DNA of 64,000 nt from JABGQS01 sp963674545 (GTDB taxonomy: Bacteria; Bacillota; Clostridia; Christensenellales; SZUA-584), in assembly GCA_963674545.2 (NCBI GenBank), contig CAXXFB010000001.1, forward strand, positions 868,001-932,000, given 5' to 3'. The notes beneath the pieces are model-generated. The model was given only the letters and a program-made list of their open reading frames with translations. It was not told the origin of the DNA and searched no databases. Below are positions 1 through 9,005 of this stretch, in pieces (the stretch's first letter is position 1; each line of letters starts with the position of its first letter). The translations under genes and the position numbers were made by a program.

Positions 1-157
1 GCGCAGACTTCAGCTTGGAAAAAAGCTGCTCTAAGTACTGCTCGCTAAGGCCCTGTATCTCGGCTATGCTTTTTATACTCATCGTGCCCTGCCCATAGCC
101 TTTTGCAAGTTCGAACATAGCACGCAGGCCATATCTGCCTTTTGTGGAAATTATCAA
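1..157 (-). CDS. Rrf2/IscR-family transcriptional regulator, N-terminal part (gene runs off the window)
   Basis: The minus strand reads IISTKGRYGLRAMFELA, then a winged-helix recognition segment ending LSEQYLEQLFSKLKSA. This is the signature beginning of Rrf2-family regulators (IscR, CymR, NsrR relatives). The start is best placed at a TTG at 157, preceded by a GAAGGGAA-like ribosome binding site. Only about 52 residues are visible, so the cysteines that would distinguish an Fe-S sensor (IscR/NsrR) from a CymR type lie outside the window. The gene is separated from the upstream operon by a terminator and has its own promoter. Confidence 0.85.
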   Translation of the reverse strand, partial: MIISTKGRYGLRAMFELAKGYGQGTMSIKSIAEIQGLSEQYLEQLFSKLKSA

Positions 158-184
158 CCCTAAAGTTCCCTTCTATTATCGAAT

Positions 185-248
185 AAGCTAATTCATAGTA
201 TTTTGGTCAAGATTATGATAGTATACCCTACTAATTTTGTCAAGATTA
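185..248 (-). promoter_or_regulatory. Promoter and candidate autoregulatory region of the Rrf2-family gene
   Basis: On the minus strand TTGACA (245-240) is followed 17 bp later by TATCAT, a reasonable promoter. Two near-identical blocks, AATCTTGACAAAA and AATCTTGACCAAAA, lie about 30 bp apart, one of them over the -35. Rrf2 proteins commonly bind their own promoters, so the repeated block is a candidate operator; that is inference. Confidence 0.45.
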
Positions 249-251
249 TTT

Positions 252-286
252 TTTTATAAAAAAGAGCCGCATATAAGCAGCTCTTT
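252..286 (-). terminator. Intrinsic terminator of the YfcE-RdgB block
   Basis: The minus strand carries AAGAGCTGC, a six-base loop and GCGGCTCTT followed by a run of T. It sits about 150 bp downstream of the phosphodiesterase stop and insulates the Rrf2 promoter. The 150 bp between it and the stop show no further gene. Confidence 0.75.
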
Positions 287-433
287 CTTAGCTTTATTAG
301 GTTTAATCTTAAATGGTCACTCACCGGTTAACAGACTGGAAAAAGCCTGTGCAACAGTAAAAAAACACTACCAGCCTCTGTGTGACGGCCATGTAATGTT
401 CCCCTTTAAAAGACTGTTTTTCGTAATGTATAA

Positions 434-907
434 TCAGCCCTGCGGCAGCAGCAGGTGAGTCTTTGCACTTATCCTGCCGTTATCGTCTATCTCCAGAATG
501 CCGTATGACGGTCTCATACCGGAAAGCGCGCCAGGGTTATAGAGCAGCACTCCGCCGTTGAGAGCCTCCTTTGGTATATGCGTGTGCCCGTATAGCACAG
601 CATCCGCGTTTTTCTCCTGTGCATAAAACCCAAGGGTCAGCAGACCCTGCTTTACCCTTTGCTTATGCCCGTGCACCATCAGTATGCGTCTTCCAGCAAA
701 AGAAACGAGCCTTTCCTCTTTATTCACGGAGCCAATATCGCAGTTGCCACGCACTGAATATACCCTTGTCCTTCCACGAAGACATACTGTGTCTCTGTCG
801 AAATCTCCAAGGTGAACTACTGCGTCTATCTCGCCTGCAGCTTCAACCGCTCTTAATATACCTTCTTTGTTTCCATGGCTGTCACTTATTATCAGAAGTC
901 TCTTCAT
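434..907 (-). CDS. YfcE/MJ0936-family metallophosphoesterase
   Basis: A 157-residue calcineurin-like phosphoesterase of the small bacterial YfcE/YmdB-like type. All metal-site motifs are present: DSHG (9-12), GD (34-35), GNCD (54-57), VHGH (78-81) and GHTH (107-110). Family members are dinuclear-metal phosphodiesterases acting on small substrates; the true substrate is usually unknown. The start overlaps the stop of the upstream membrane-protein gene by 4 bp, implying translational coupling, and the order rph, rdgB, membrane protein, yfcE-like is common in clostridial genomes. Cytoplasmic. Confidence 0.9.
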   Translation of the reverse strand: MKRLLIISDSHGNKEGILRAVEAAGEIDAVVHLGDFDRDTVCLRGRTRVYSVRGNCDIGSVNKEERLVSFAGRRILMVHGHKQRVKQGLLTLGFYAQEKNADAVLYGHTHIPKEALNGGVLLYNPGALSGMRPSYGILEIDDNGRISAKTHLLLPQG

Positions 908-1557
908 TTCTTTCTCCGGCTTTTCTTAGTATACTCTTTAAGCTTCGGCTGCTTTTCTACGAATTTATTCAGATATATGTTCAGTACAAACAGGAAAATA
1001 GATATGCCTATGAAGAAAAGTATCTCTACCACGCCGTTGAGCCCCATAAAAAACAGCGACACTATTGATATCCCGACGCATGCGATAAGCAGAAAGAACG
1101 ACTTTTTCGAAAGGTCAGTATTGCTCCTTGAAAGGTATTGCAGGAACAGAAGTATGGATGCCACGAAGAACAGTGCGAACAGCGTCGAGAACGTTACATG
1201 TATAAAATGCCATACCGGGAAAACATCCTTTAGCGCAGGTGTAAGCACTGTAAGCACAAGACAGGCCTGTGAACCGTATAAAAACCTTCGTGCTGCTTTG
1301 TTCTGATATCCTATCTTCGAAAACATATATAGCGTGTAGTAAGCTATAGCAAGCCCGGTTAAACTTCCCCAGAATATGAAGCTGAGTTTGTGGTCGAATG
1401 CGTTGCCTATCCCGGACAGCGTGTTCTCAAACGGATTTTCTTTTGTACCAAAGATGAGCGTGTATATAGGTATTAGACCGAGCGAGAGCGTCGCAAAAAG
1501 CGCCTGTGCAGTTATCCTTTTAGTCTTCTTGATTTTATCCTTTTTGTCTTGTGGCAT
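904..1557 (-). CDS. Six-helix integral membrane protein (DUF998-like)
   Basis: A 217-residue protein with a lysine-rich N-terminus (about residues 3-14), roughly six hydrophobic helices and a lysine/arginine-rich C-terminus. Helix spacing and the F..W..N conserved region (about 45-65) resemble the DUF998 family of unknown function, but this is a weak resemblance. It lies between rdgB (its start directly abuts the rdgB stop) and the YfcE-like gene, overlapping the latter by 4 bp. No enzymatic motif is visible. Confidence 0.7.
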   Translation of the reverse strand: MPQDKKDKIKKTKRITAQALFATLSLGLIPIYTLIFGTKENPFENTLSGIGNAFDHKLSFIFWGSLTGLAIAYYTLYMFSKIGYQNKAARRFLYGSQACLVLTVLTPALKDVFPVWHFIHVTFSTLFALFFVASILLFLQYLSRSNTDLSKKSFFLLIACVGISIVSLFFMGLNGVVEILFFIGISIFLFVLNIYLNKFVEKQPKLKEYTKKSRRKK

Positions 1558-2145
1558 CTATTCCTTTTCCTGTTCCATCTTCTCTTTTAGCGCTGCTAGC
1601 GCCCTTGCCCTGTGGCTTACGGTGTTTTTCTCTTCCGCCGAAGCCTGAGCAAATGTTTTATTAAGCTCTGTTGAAAAGAACAGAGGATCGTATCCAAAGC
1701 CCTGCTCTCCCATAAGCTCTGTGGTTATAACGCCCGGCACTTCACCCTTTGCAGTGATTACTTTGCCGTTTTTAACTAGCGCCATGACACACACGAATTT
1801 TGCTCTTCTGTTCTCTATTCCATCCAGTTCCTTTAAAAGCTTTATATTATTATCCTCGTAGCTGACGTCTTCTCCGGCATATCGTGCCGAATAAACTCCA
1901 GGAGCACCTCCGAGTGCATCTACCATAAGGCCGGTATCGTCGGCCAGAGTATCGCAGCCGGTTATTTTTGCAGCTTCTACCGCCTTTTTTACTGCATTTT
2001 CTTCGAGAGTCTCGCCGTCTTCCTCTACCTCAAGCTCTATACCCGCTTCTTTGAGCGAGAGGATCTCGTCATAGAAACTGCCTAATATCTGTTTTATTTC
2101 CCGTGCTTTATGCACATTGTTCGTTCCAATGACTAATCTTTTCAT
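1558..2145 (-). CDS. rdgB: XTP/dITP diphosphatase (RdgB/HAM1 family)
   Basis: A 195-residue protein starting MKRLVIGTNNVHKAREI, the N-terminal nucleotide-binding signature of the family. DDTGL (about 69-73) carries the catalytic acid residues, GEDVSYEDNN follows, and FGYDPLFF (about 150-157) is the second family signature. The enzyme hydrolyses non-canonical purine triphosphates such as XTP and dITP to monophosphates and keeps them out of DNA and RNA. Length is typical (190-200). Located downstream of rph, as in many Firmicutes. Confidence 0.95.
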   Translation of the reverse strand: MKRLVIGTNNVHKAREIKQILGSFYDEILSLKEAGIELEVEEDGETLEENAVKKAVEAAKITGCDTLADDTGLMVDALGGAPGVYSARYAGEDVSYEDNNIKLLKELDGIENRRAKFVCVMALVKNGKVITAKGEVPGVITTELMGEQGFGYDPLFFSTELNKTFAQASAEEKNTVSHRARALAALKEKMEQEKE

Positions 2146-2230
2146 CTCTTCCCCCTTGTAGTATGTATCTGATGTTTTTTATTATAACGTCAGGCAGACA
2201 GCATTTCAACACCGCAAAGGTTTCATACTT

Positions 2231-2262
2231 AAAAACAAAAAGCCCCCTATTTTCAGGGGGCA
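2231..2262 (-). terminator. Intrinsic terminator after rph
   Basis: A 7-bp stem, GCCCCCT (2242-2248) pairing with AGGGGGC (2255-2261), with a six-base loop and a T-rich tract on the minus strand. It separates rph from rdgB, which therefore probably has its own promoter in 2146-2230. Confidence 0.85.
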
Positions 2263-2274
2263 AGTCCGCATCAG

Positions 2275-2988
2275 TTAGTCTCTGCACGCATCCTGCTGCA
2301 TCAGCTTTATCGTTTCTATCCCCGACTTTGCATACTCTATGAGAAGGTCGAGCTCCTGCGCTTTTATGGGCCGCTTCTCCCCCGTTGCCTGAATCTCAAT
2401 AATACCGCCGTCATGCGACATAACTATATTTGCATCGGCCTGCGCCATGCTGTCTTCAACATAGCACAAATCCAGCATTGCGGTATCATTCACCACACCG
2501 CAGCTTACTGCCGCTACTCCGCTTTTGAGCGGCGATGAGTCAATTATCTCCATATCCAGCATCTTGTCTATACAAAGAGACAGCGCCACGTATGCGCCGG
2601 TGATACTTGCCGTCCTTGTACCTCCATCCGCTTCTATGACATCGCAGTCTATATGTATCGTATACCCCGGTATCGCTTCAAAATCGAATACGCTCCTTAA
2701 CGCCCTGCCTATAAGCCTGCTTATCTCTGTACTCCTGCCGTCCGGTTTTAAGATTGATCTTCTTTTTCTCTGAGGCGTGGAAGCTGGCAGCATACTATAT
2801 TCGGCAGTAAGCCAGCCTTTGCTTTCTACGTCAACAAATGCTGGCACTCCGACTTCATACATAGCTGTGCACAGCACCCTTGTGTTTCCCCATTCTATCA
2901 ACACGCTGCCATGCGCATTCTTCATAAAATCCCGTGTTATGCTAATCTCCCGCAGTTCCTGCGGCTCTCTTGAGTCTGTTCTAATCAT
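2275..2988 (-). CDS. rph: Ribonuclease PH
   Basis: A 237-residue protein with the full RNase PH fold: N-terminal RTDSREPQELR, EYSMLPAST followed by a basic RKRR segment, GRSTEISRLIGRALRS (about 87-102), DCDVIEADGGTRTASITGA (about 115-133) and a C-terminal VMSHDGGIIEIQATGE. It is a phosphorolytic 3'-5' exoribonuclease that trims tRNA precursors to expose the CCA end. Length is usual for the family (235-260). First gene of the minus-strand group with its own terminator. Confidence 0.96.
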   Translation of the reverse strand: MIRTDSREPQELREISITRDFMKNAHGSVLIEWGNTRVLCTAMYEVGVPAFVDVESKGWLTAEYSMLPASTPQRKRRSILKPDGRSTEISRLIGRALRSVFDFEAIPGYTIHIDCDVIEADGGTRTASITGAYVALSLCIDKMLDMEIIDSSPLKSGVAAVSCGVVNDTAMLDLCYVEDSMAQADANIVMSHDGGIIEIQATGEKRPIKAQELDLLIEYAKSGIETIKLMQQDACRD

Positions 2989-3003
2989 AAAATCTCCTGT
3001 CTT

Positions 3004-3912
3004 TCAGCACTCTTTCTGCCCTCTTGGGTTGATGTGTATTATAACGTCCAAAACCTCCGGATATCTTGCCATGACCGCAAACTTTGCTTCATCACCTATA
3101 TCATGCCCCGTGATTACCTTGAGGCTGCCGTCAACTTCGATAGCTGCGTCCACGAGCAGGCCTCTGCCCATTTTGCGGCATTTTACCCAGTTGATGCACT
3201 CTACACCTTCAGCTTCGTCGATAGCCTTTCGTATACCTTCCACCGTTTCTTTATCCGGAGCGGCATCCAGCAGCATCTTGCTGGACTCGGTTATTATCTC
3301 TACCGCCGTCTTGACTATGAACAGAGCTATTACGAACGCCATTATAGGCTCTGAATAGACAACAAGTGCGTGTACTCCGGCTGCTTTTCCGATAATAGCA
3401 AGCGTAATCGCTACAACTGCACCCGACGTTGCGATTATATCGTTGCGGTAGTCTTTTGCGCTGGTAAGAATTGCTATTGAGTTCAGCTTCTTTCCGGCAG
3501 AATAAGTCATTCTATACATAACGACCTTTACTGCTATTGAAACGACTGCCGCCGCCAGTGCAACAAAGCTTGGCTCCAGCGCTTCTTTGTTTATCAGAGT
3601 TATTATTATGTTCCTGACCAGAAAACCGGTACCCACCATTATGAATATACCAACGAACAGCGAAACGAGCGCCTCCATTTTGCCATGGCCGTAATGGTGG
3701 TCTTCATCGTGTGGCTTTATTGCATAGCGCAAACCAAGCAATACAACGAACGTAGTCATTACATCGCCCGCCGAATTGACTGCATCCGCAGTCAGAACCT
3801 GGCTGGCAAAAATAAGCCCGACCGAGCCTTTGAGCAGCGCAAGAAAAACATTGCCTATAAGACCGTATGTAACTATCTTTACGCCTTCATCTCTAGTCGC
3901 TTTTCTTTTCAT
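3004..3912 (-). CDS. Cation diffusion facilitator (CDF) family divalent-metal efflux transporter
   Basis: About 302 residues with six predicted helices and a C-terminal cytoplasmic regulatory domain (about 210-300). ADAVNSAGD (about 42-50) corresponds to the family TM2 metal motif, with Asn in place of the usual His, and HHYGHGKME follows; KDYRNDIIATSG (about 152-163) is the TM5 motif. The family exports Zn, Cd, Fe, Mn or Co in exchange for protons. The Asn change at the TM2 site leans away from a classical zinc exporter; the substrate is undetermined. I prefer the ATG at 3912 over a GTG six bases upstream because of an AAGG spaced eight bases away. Confidence 0.9.
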   Translation of the reverse strand: MKRKATRDEGVKIVTYGLIGNVFLALLKGSVGLIFASQVLTADAVNSAGDVMTTFVVLLGLRYAIKPHDEDHHYGHGKMEALVSLFVGIFIMVGTGFLVRNIIITLINKEALEPSFVALAAAVVSIAVKVVMYRMTYSAGKKLNSIAILTSAKDYRNDIIATSGAVVAITLAIIGKAAGVHALVVYSEPIMAFVIALFIVKTAVEIITESSKMLLDAAPDKETVEGIRKAIDEAEGVECINWVKCRKMGRGLLVDAAIEVDGSLKVITGHDIGDEAKFAVMARYPEVLDVIIHINPRGQKEC

Positions 3913-3925
3913 TCTCACACCTTCT

Positions 3926-4696
3926 CTAGCTCTGCTTTGGCAGGAAAGGCGTTAGCTTCCTTGCAACAGCCGGTAGTGTCATAGTCTGCATCCAGACTTT
4001 GCCCGGCCCCGTAAGTGTAGTAAGGAACAAGCCTTCTCCTCCAAACAATATGTTTTTAAAGCCTTTTATCATCTCTGCCTGGTAAGTCACGCTTTCTTCG
4101 AATGCTGCGACGTTGCCAGTATCAACTTTAATAGTCTCGCCGGGAGCAAGTACCCGCTCAACAAGGCTTCCGTCTATTTCTAAAAATACTTTGCCAAAAC
4201 CAGTTATCCTCTGCAGTACAAAGCCTTCTCCCCCGAACAGCCCAGCTCCTATGCTTCTTGTTACGTATGCACTGAGTGTTACATTCGGTTCTGCACACAG
4301 GAAAGCCGATTTCTGGGCTATTATACCATTTCCGTTCATCGTCAGGTCCAGTATGCTTCCGGGGAATGAGCTTGCAACAGCTATCTCCTGACCTGGCGCA
4401 TTTGCTGTGTATGTTGCCATGAAAAGCGAGTCTCCTGAAATCATGCGCCCGAGTCCTTTGCCAAGACCGCCCTTCATGTTTGTTTCCATGCTTATTCCGC
4501 CCGTCATCCAGAGCATCCCGCCCGATTGGGTATATATACTTTGGCCGGTCTCAAGTTTTATTGAAACGGCAGGCAGGTTGCCTCCGAAGACCTCATATCT
4601 AAGGCCGGCAGGCTGAGTGAGCTGGACCGGCGCTCCGCATGCATTACAGAAACGCATCCCTTCTGTGAGCTGACTTCCGCAGTTTTGACAAATCAT
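3926..4696 (-). CDS. AIM24/TIGR00266-family protein with N-terminal zinc ribbon
   Basis: A 256-residue protein. Residues 1-24 form a zinc ribbon with two CxxC-type knuckles (CQNCGSQ, CNACGAP). The remainder is the AIM24/TIGR00266 domain, recognisable from GGMLWM, SFPGSILDL and the repeated GLFGGEGF / LFGGEGLF with LTGPGKVWMQ near the C-terminus. The biochemical role of the family is unknown. A strong AAGGAGG precedes the ATG. It lies 13 bp upstream of the CDF gene and is probably cotranscribed with it. Confidence 0.88.
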   Translation of the reverse strand: MICQNCGSQLTEGMRFCNACGAPVQLTQPAGLRYEVFGGNLPAVSIKLETGQSIYTQSGGMLWMTGGISMETNMKGGLGKGLGRMISGDSLFMATYTANAPGQEIAVASSFPGSILDLTMNGNGIIAQKSAFLCAEPNVTLSAYVTRSIGAGLFGGEGFVLQRITGFGKVFLEIDGSLVERVLAPGETIKVDTGNVAAFEESVTYQAEMIKGFKNILFGGEGLFLTTLTGPGKVWMQTMTLPAVARKLTPFLPKQS

Positions 4697-4786
4697 TTTT
4701 ATTCCTCCTTAAAGTCTCATTTTCACTATTATATATTTTTCGTCTGGATAAATCTACAAACTTATGGATATTGTCAGTTTCAGAGT

Positions 4787-4820
4787 AAAAAAAAGGCCCC
4801 TGCCGTTAAAACAGGAGCCG
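4787..4820 (-). terminator. Intrinsic terminator of the LCP-family gene
   Basis: An 8-bp stem, GGCTCCTG against CAGGGGCC with one wobble pair, a nine-base loop and eight T on the minus strand. It immediately follows the LCP gene stop. Confidence 0.85.
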
Positions 4821-4827
4821 CTTTATA

Positions 4828-6582
4828 CTATCTGAAATCTACATATATTTCGTTATCATCTTTTTCGTAGGTCACCTTCCATTTAGGCACAGTGATGTTG
4901 AACATACCGCACAGCTTTTCAACATCTGTTTTGAACTGCGTGTTCGCCTTGGAGAGCGCCTCTATGATCTCGTCCGTCAAATCATCATCGTTTACGCTAA
5001 GATCCCACGTCAGCAGAGCAAAATATTCTTCTTCAACCTTGCTGTAGAACTCATACACAGAATCGTCATACTTCCTGTATCCTCCAGGAGGTACGGTCGG
5101 CTCTGGAGTGGGCGCTATCGTCGGCGTCGGCGACGCATTCGGATCCGGCGTTACTGACGGGTCTGGCGTCGGTGTCGCTGTCGGAGGGGGCTCTGGCTCG
5201 GGCTCTTTTGGTCTTTGTGCATCCTCGTCGAGTACAGCTTTCACCTGCGTTATGACCGGCTCGCTTTCTTCAAGTATTTTTTCGAGCTGCATGTTTTCCC
5301 AAAGCCACATTGCAGATTCCTCGTCATATTCGCTCCTTGCTTTTGGCCTGAAGCCATAAACTTCTTCGATTATGTCCTTCCTGTTCGTCTGATTTGTTAT
5401 CACGAAAAGCCAGTTGAATATATTCTTATATTTACCGCTCATAGAGTACATGCCTATATCTTCAGGGTCTATATTGTATGCAAAAGACACAAGACCAGCC
5501 GTCTGCATCGTTGTCAGGTTGGTATAGAGCCCACCGTCAAAAGCTTCAATTATCTTCGGTATATTCGCCAGAAGATTTGATTCTTTTATCTTCTTGAATA
5601 TAGCTATCAGCATACGTTTCTGACGGTCTATACGCTTAAGGTCACTAGACTGACCGCTCTGTACTATATGCTCGGCTTTTCTTACACGAAGATAGTCGAG
5701 CACGGCCTGCCCGTCCATATGCTGGAACCCTGCTTCATACTCTCTTCCCTGATTATCGAAGGATATATCAAGGTCGTAATCAAGACCTCCTATGGCATCA
5801 ACCAAACCCTTTACCGCAGCCATGTCTACAGCGTAGTAATAATCTATGCTTGGTATGCCTACCATCCATGCCGCAGCTTCACAGACTTTCTTGAACCCGC
5901 CTTCGGTAGGCCAGCCTCCGCCGCAGTTTATAGAAGCGTTGAGTTTGTATATTCCGTCTACACCTGGTATCTTTGCATAAGTGTCACGTGGGAGGGATAT
6001 CATATTAACAGCGTTCGTCTCTGTATTTATGGAAAGCACTATCATTACGTCTGCATGATATTCATGCTTGCCGCCCCATGTTTCCCTTTCCACTGCATAA
6101 TCTGTACCGATCAACATTATGTTTATTGTTTTTTCAAGTATGCTTGTGTCCGCATACGCCATCAGCTCTTCATAAGGGTTGAGTGTTGGTTCGGGCGTAG
6201 CTTCAGTATCATCCGGCCTGTCCGGAAGTCCTGTCTCCTGAGTAGTCGGAGTCGGAACGATCTGCATCTGATCCGCCACCGTATCGAGGCTGCCAAGCGG
6301 GTTGTTAAAGAACGTCAACAACAGTACACCGCCTATTATAAACACGCCGAGCACTGAACACAGCACGATAAACAGCACTTTGCTTTTCCTGCTCCATTTT
6401 GCTCTAGCTTTTATCGGTCTATCTCCGTCTATCCCCTGATTTTCAGCTTTCTTCTGCTTAACCTTATTCTCTTTTTTGTCACGCTTCTCTTTCTTGCGCC
6501 ATTTCTTGAAGTCTTCGCTGAAAAGGCCTATTTTTTTATCGCCGCCAGAGCCGCTTTCTATATTTTTATCATCTTTGTTCAT
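4828..6582 (-). CDS. LytR-CpsA-Psr (LCP) family cell-wall glycopolymer ligase
   Basis: A 584-residue membrane-anchored protein. Residues 1-65 are a highly charged Lys/Glu/Asp cytoplasmic segment, about 66-90 form one transmembrane helix, and a Thr/Pro linker follows. The LCP domain (about 150-340) shows NIMLIGTDY, RADV-like HADVMIVLSIN, SLPRDTYAKIPG, LNASINCGG and YLRVRKAE followed by an Arg-containing DRQKRM. About 450-500 is a Pro/Thr/Glu-rich linker, then an acidic C-terminal domain. LCP enzymes transfer undecaprenyl-pyrophosphate-linked wall polymers to peptidoglycan. The C-terminal extension is longer than usual. Neighbouring genes concern the same lipid carrier. Confidence 0.92.
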   Translation of the reverse strand: MNKDDKNIESGSGGDKKIGLFSEDFKKWRKKEKRDKKENKVKQKKAENQGIDGDRPIKARAKWSRKSKVLFIVLCSVLGVFIIGGVLLLTFFNNPLGSLDTVADQMQIVPTPTTQETGLPDRPDDTEATPEPTLNPYEELMAYADTSILEKTINIMLIGTDYAVERETWGGKHEYHADVMIVLSINTETNAVNMISLPRDTYAKIPGVDGIYKLNASINCGGGWPTEGGFKKVCEAAAWMVGIPSIDYYYAVDMAAVKGLVDAIGGLDYDLDISFDNQGREYEAGFQHMDGQAVLDYLRVRKAEHIVQSGQSSDLKRIDRQKRMLIAIFKKIKESNLLANIPKIIEAFDGGLYTNLTTMQTAGLVSFAYNIDPEDIGMYSMSGKYKNIFNWLFVITNQTNRKDIIEEVYGFRPKARSEYDEESAMWLWENMQLEKILEESEPVITQVKAVLDEDAQRPKEPEPEPPPTATPTPDPSVTPDPNASPTPTIAPTPEPTVPPGGYRKYDDSVYEFYSKVEEEYFALLTWDLSVNDDDLTDEIIEALSKANTQFKTDVEKLCGMFNITVPKWKVTYEKDDNEIYVDFR

Positions 6583-6837
6583 CTTTTTTTAATACCATAC
6601 CTTCAGTTCAATTTATTTTCAACCACAGATGTAAATCCGTAAATCGCTTTATTTGCTTTTATACAGGCAAAAACAACAAGCTTTGTGTCTTTGCCCGCTT
6701 TTCTAGAAGCATACCACAAGCCTGCCGCAGTTTCAATCCGTCATTTTCCTGTAAATGTAAAAAGAACTTAAAACCCGCCTCTTGTGCACCTGTTTGTACG
6801 CTTTCTATTATAGATACGTGCAAATGCGGCTAATCCT

Positions 6838-7845
6838 TTAAGAAATTTCTGAAACCTCTTTATCTTTATCAGCTTTTTTTGTCACAATGATCATTACTAT
6901 TACTATCACGATACCGACGACTGCCGTTGCAATAGTTAATATCTCATTCAGTCCGAACTGAGTTGGGATCACATTGCCAAGATATACAGTTTCGCTGCCT
7001 ACTAATGCGCTGCCCTTGAAAGGCCAGGTAACATAGAGCGAACCTATGACCAGTCCTGTAAGAAATGCCATAACTGTGTTATGAAACTTCTTGAACAGAA
7101 ACTCCATGAACTTTGCAAAAAGCTTGATGCCGGCTATCGCACCTATGATGTATATCAGCAGAACTATTATATTTCCGGTGGCGATGGCTTCGAGCAGGAA
7201 GAAATATTGACCGAGCAGCAGAGATATAAAAGAGCCGCTTATTCCCGGCAGTATCATCGCTGATGTCGCTAGCATACCTGCGACGAAAAACATCAGTATC
7301 CTGCCTATATCAAGCTGGGAAGTCATAGTGCCGGATGCCTGCGCGGCTTCCTGGGCTCTCTGAGCACTGGCAATTTTGTCGGCGTCGCTCTGTATCAGCG
7401 CAAGTGCAACCACTATTGCTATGCCTATCACTCCAAAAAGCACTACTTTAAAATCATACTTTCTGATCATCGAAAGAGGGACCTTTACCGAAGCCAGTAT
7501 AAGCCCGAAGAAGAACCCGTATGTTATATCGTGGTGGTTCTCTATCAAATATGTCATAAGACTGGAGAACGCAACCAAAGCTGCCCCAAGCCCTATAAGC
7601 AAAAGCAGTAAAAACAGAGCATCTATGCGTTTCATCTCTTCTCTGAACTCTTCATAGCGTTTGCGCTTGAAAGAAAGCAGCATCACTACAGTTTTAAGCG
7701 AGTGCAATGAAAAATTTGAGAGGGATCTAATGAACCTCTCATATATCCCGAGTATAAGCGCCAGCGTTCCCCCGGAGACACCCGGTATGATGTTGGCTAT
7801 CCCTATCACAAATCCTTTAAACACGAAAATTATTTTATTTTTCAT
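6838..7845 (-). CDS. DUF368 / PopT-like polyprenyl-phosphate transporter
   Basis: A 335-residue polytopic protein with the DUF368 hallmark near the N-terminus, GFVIGIANIIPGVSGGTLALILGIYE (residues 11-36), and a second inverted-repeat copy around 198-215 (AMILPGISGSFISLLLGQY). DUF368 proteins were shown to recycle undecaprenyl phosphate across the membrane (PopT), alongside DedA proteins. The location between the LCP ligase and a GT2-GtrA fusion, both using the same carrier, supports that role here. Starts 18 bp downstream of the GT2-GtrA gene on the same strand. Confidence 0.92.
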   Translation of the reverse strand: MKNKIIFVFKGFVIGIANIIPGVSGGTLALILGIYERFIRSLSNFSLHSLKTVVMLLSFKRKRYEEFREEMKRIDALFLLLLLIGLGAALVAFSSLMTYLIENHHDITYGFFFGLILASVKVPLSMIRKYDFKVVLFGVIGIAIVVALALIQSDADKIASAQRAQEAAQASGTMTSQLDIGRILMFFVAGMLATSAMILPGISGSFISLLLGQYFFLLEAIATGNIIVLLIYIIGAIAGIKLFAKFMEFLFKKFHNTVMAFLTGLVIGSLYVTWPFKGSALVGSETVYLGNVIPTQFGLNEILTIATAVVGIVIVIVMIIVTKKADKDKEVSEIS

Positions 7846-7862
7846 AACTGCCTTTCAGTCCT

Positions 7863-9005
7863 CTAGTTGAAGATTATGCGCTTTTGTATGAAAAAGCTGC
7901 AAACGAAGAGTACGGCTTGAGTGACTATCTGGGCTATAAATACATTCAATCCGGCCGATATCAGACCTGTTATTATCAGGTTGTTCAGTATCAGGATAAT
8001 TACTACCAAAAGATAGTAACTTAAAGCATGTTTGACTATCCCCTCGCCTTTTTTACCAAACACAATATTACGGTTTATTATAAAATTGACAGTGGAACTC
8101 ACCGTTCTTGCGACTATCGTTGCTATTAAAACGGGAGGATAATACTTAAAACTAAGCCCTAAAACATTTACTATTTGATCCTGGGGCACCCGTGCAAAAA
8201 ACGTAGGCGCTATCAGTACGAAAAGCGAAAAAAGTGCGTAGTCTATCCCGAAGGCCAGCAGCGATGAGCCGCCAAACATAATAACATGCCTGTATATTGA
8301 AGCTCCGCTGAACATTATTATCTGTTTGTATATCTTCCATGAATCGGTCAGCGCATTGAAGTGAGAACTTGCGTTGTCGTCAATATATACCGTTTCTATC
8401 TCGATCTCTATTATCTTTAGTTTCAGCCTCTTTGCTTCAAGAAGCATGTTCATCTCGAACTCATAACGTTCTCCGTGAAGCTTTGATATCTTTTCGAGAG
8501 CGTTTATGGGAATACCCCTAAGACCGGTCTGCGTATCGTGAACCTTCTGCCCTGCAACAAAATTATATATGCCTCTTGTAAGTGTGTTCCCAAGCCTGCT
8601 CCTGAAAGGAACTTTGCCGGAGAAAACCCTGCCTCCTATTACCAGCGCATCTTCTGTTTCAAGCGTCTTTTCCCCTACCCTTATTATGTCCTTTATGAGA
8701 TGCTGTCCGTCGGCATCAGCGGTAACTACTGCGCTGATATCCGGGGTGTGCTTAATAATATATTCAAAAGCTGTCTTCAGCGCCCTGCCTTTGCCCTTGT
8801 TTGTCTCGTGCACTAACAGCTTACAGCCTGCAGCTTTCACAGTCTTGAAAATATCGGAATAATCCCTGCCGCCGCCGTCATCCACAACTATGATTTCACC
8901 GAAGCCTATTTCGGCCAGCTCCTGAGAAAAGCTTTCAAGCTCTTTGCCCGGTTTATATGCCGGTATGACTACGGCCAGGTTCTTTAAGTCTTTATCCAAA
9001 TGCAA
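7863..9005 (-). CDS. Fused GT2 polyprenyl-phosphate glycosyltransferase and GtrA-family flippase
   Basis: A 380-residue fusion. Residues about 10-225 are a DPM1-like GT-A domain: VVIPAYKPG, EIIVVDDGGG, NKGKGRALKTAFEY, VVTADADGQH (the DxD-like metal site) and TQTGLRGIP. Residues about 240-380 hold four helices of the GtrA family (FGGSSLLAFGIDY; TVNFIINRNIVF). The first half is expected to load a sugar onto polyprenyl phosphate and the second to help move the product across the membrane. The sugar is unknown. Probably cotranscribed with the PopT-like gene. Confidence 0.92.
   Translation of the reverse strand: MHLDKDLKNLAVVIPAYKPGKELESFSQELAEIGFGEIIVVDDGGGRDYSDIFKTVKAAGCKLLVHETNKGKGRALKTAFEYIIKHTPDISAVVTADADGQHLIKDIIRVGEKTLETEDALVIGGRVFSGKVPFRSRLGNTLTRGIYNFVAGQKVHDTQTGLRGIPINALEKISKLHGERYEFEMNMLLEAKRLKLKIIEIEIETVYIDDNASSHFNALTDSWKIYKQIIMFSGASIYRHVIMFGGSSLLAFGIDYALFSLFVLIAPTFFARVPQDQIVNVLGLSFKYYPPVLIATIVARTVSSTVNFIINRNIVFGKKGEGIVKHALSYYLLVVIILILNNLIITGLISAGLNVFIAQIVTQAVLFVCSFFIQKRIIFN

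Noticed and set aside
237..458. 73-aa ORF at 237-458
   Set aside because: It runs through the terminator hairpin and into the antisense of the phosphodiesterase gene.
5100..5220. Proline/threonine-rich repeat as a separate feature
   Set aside because: It is the low-complexity linker of the LCP-family protein, common in exported wall proteins.
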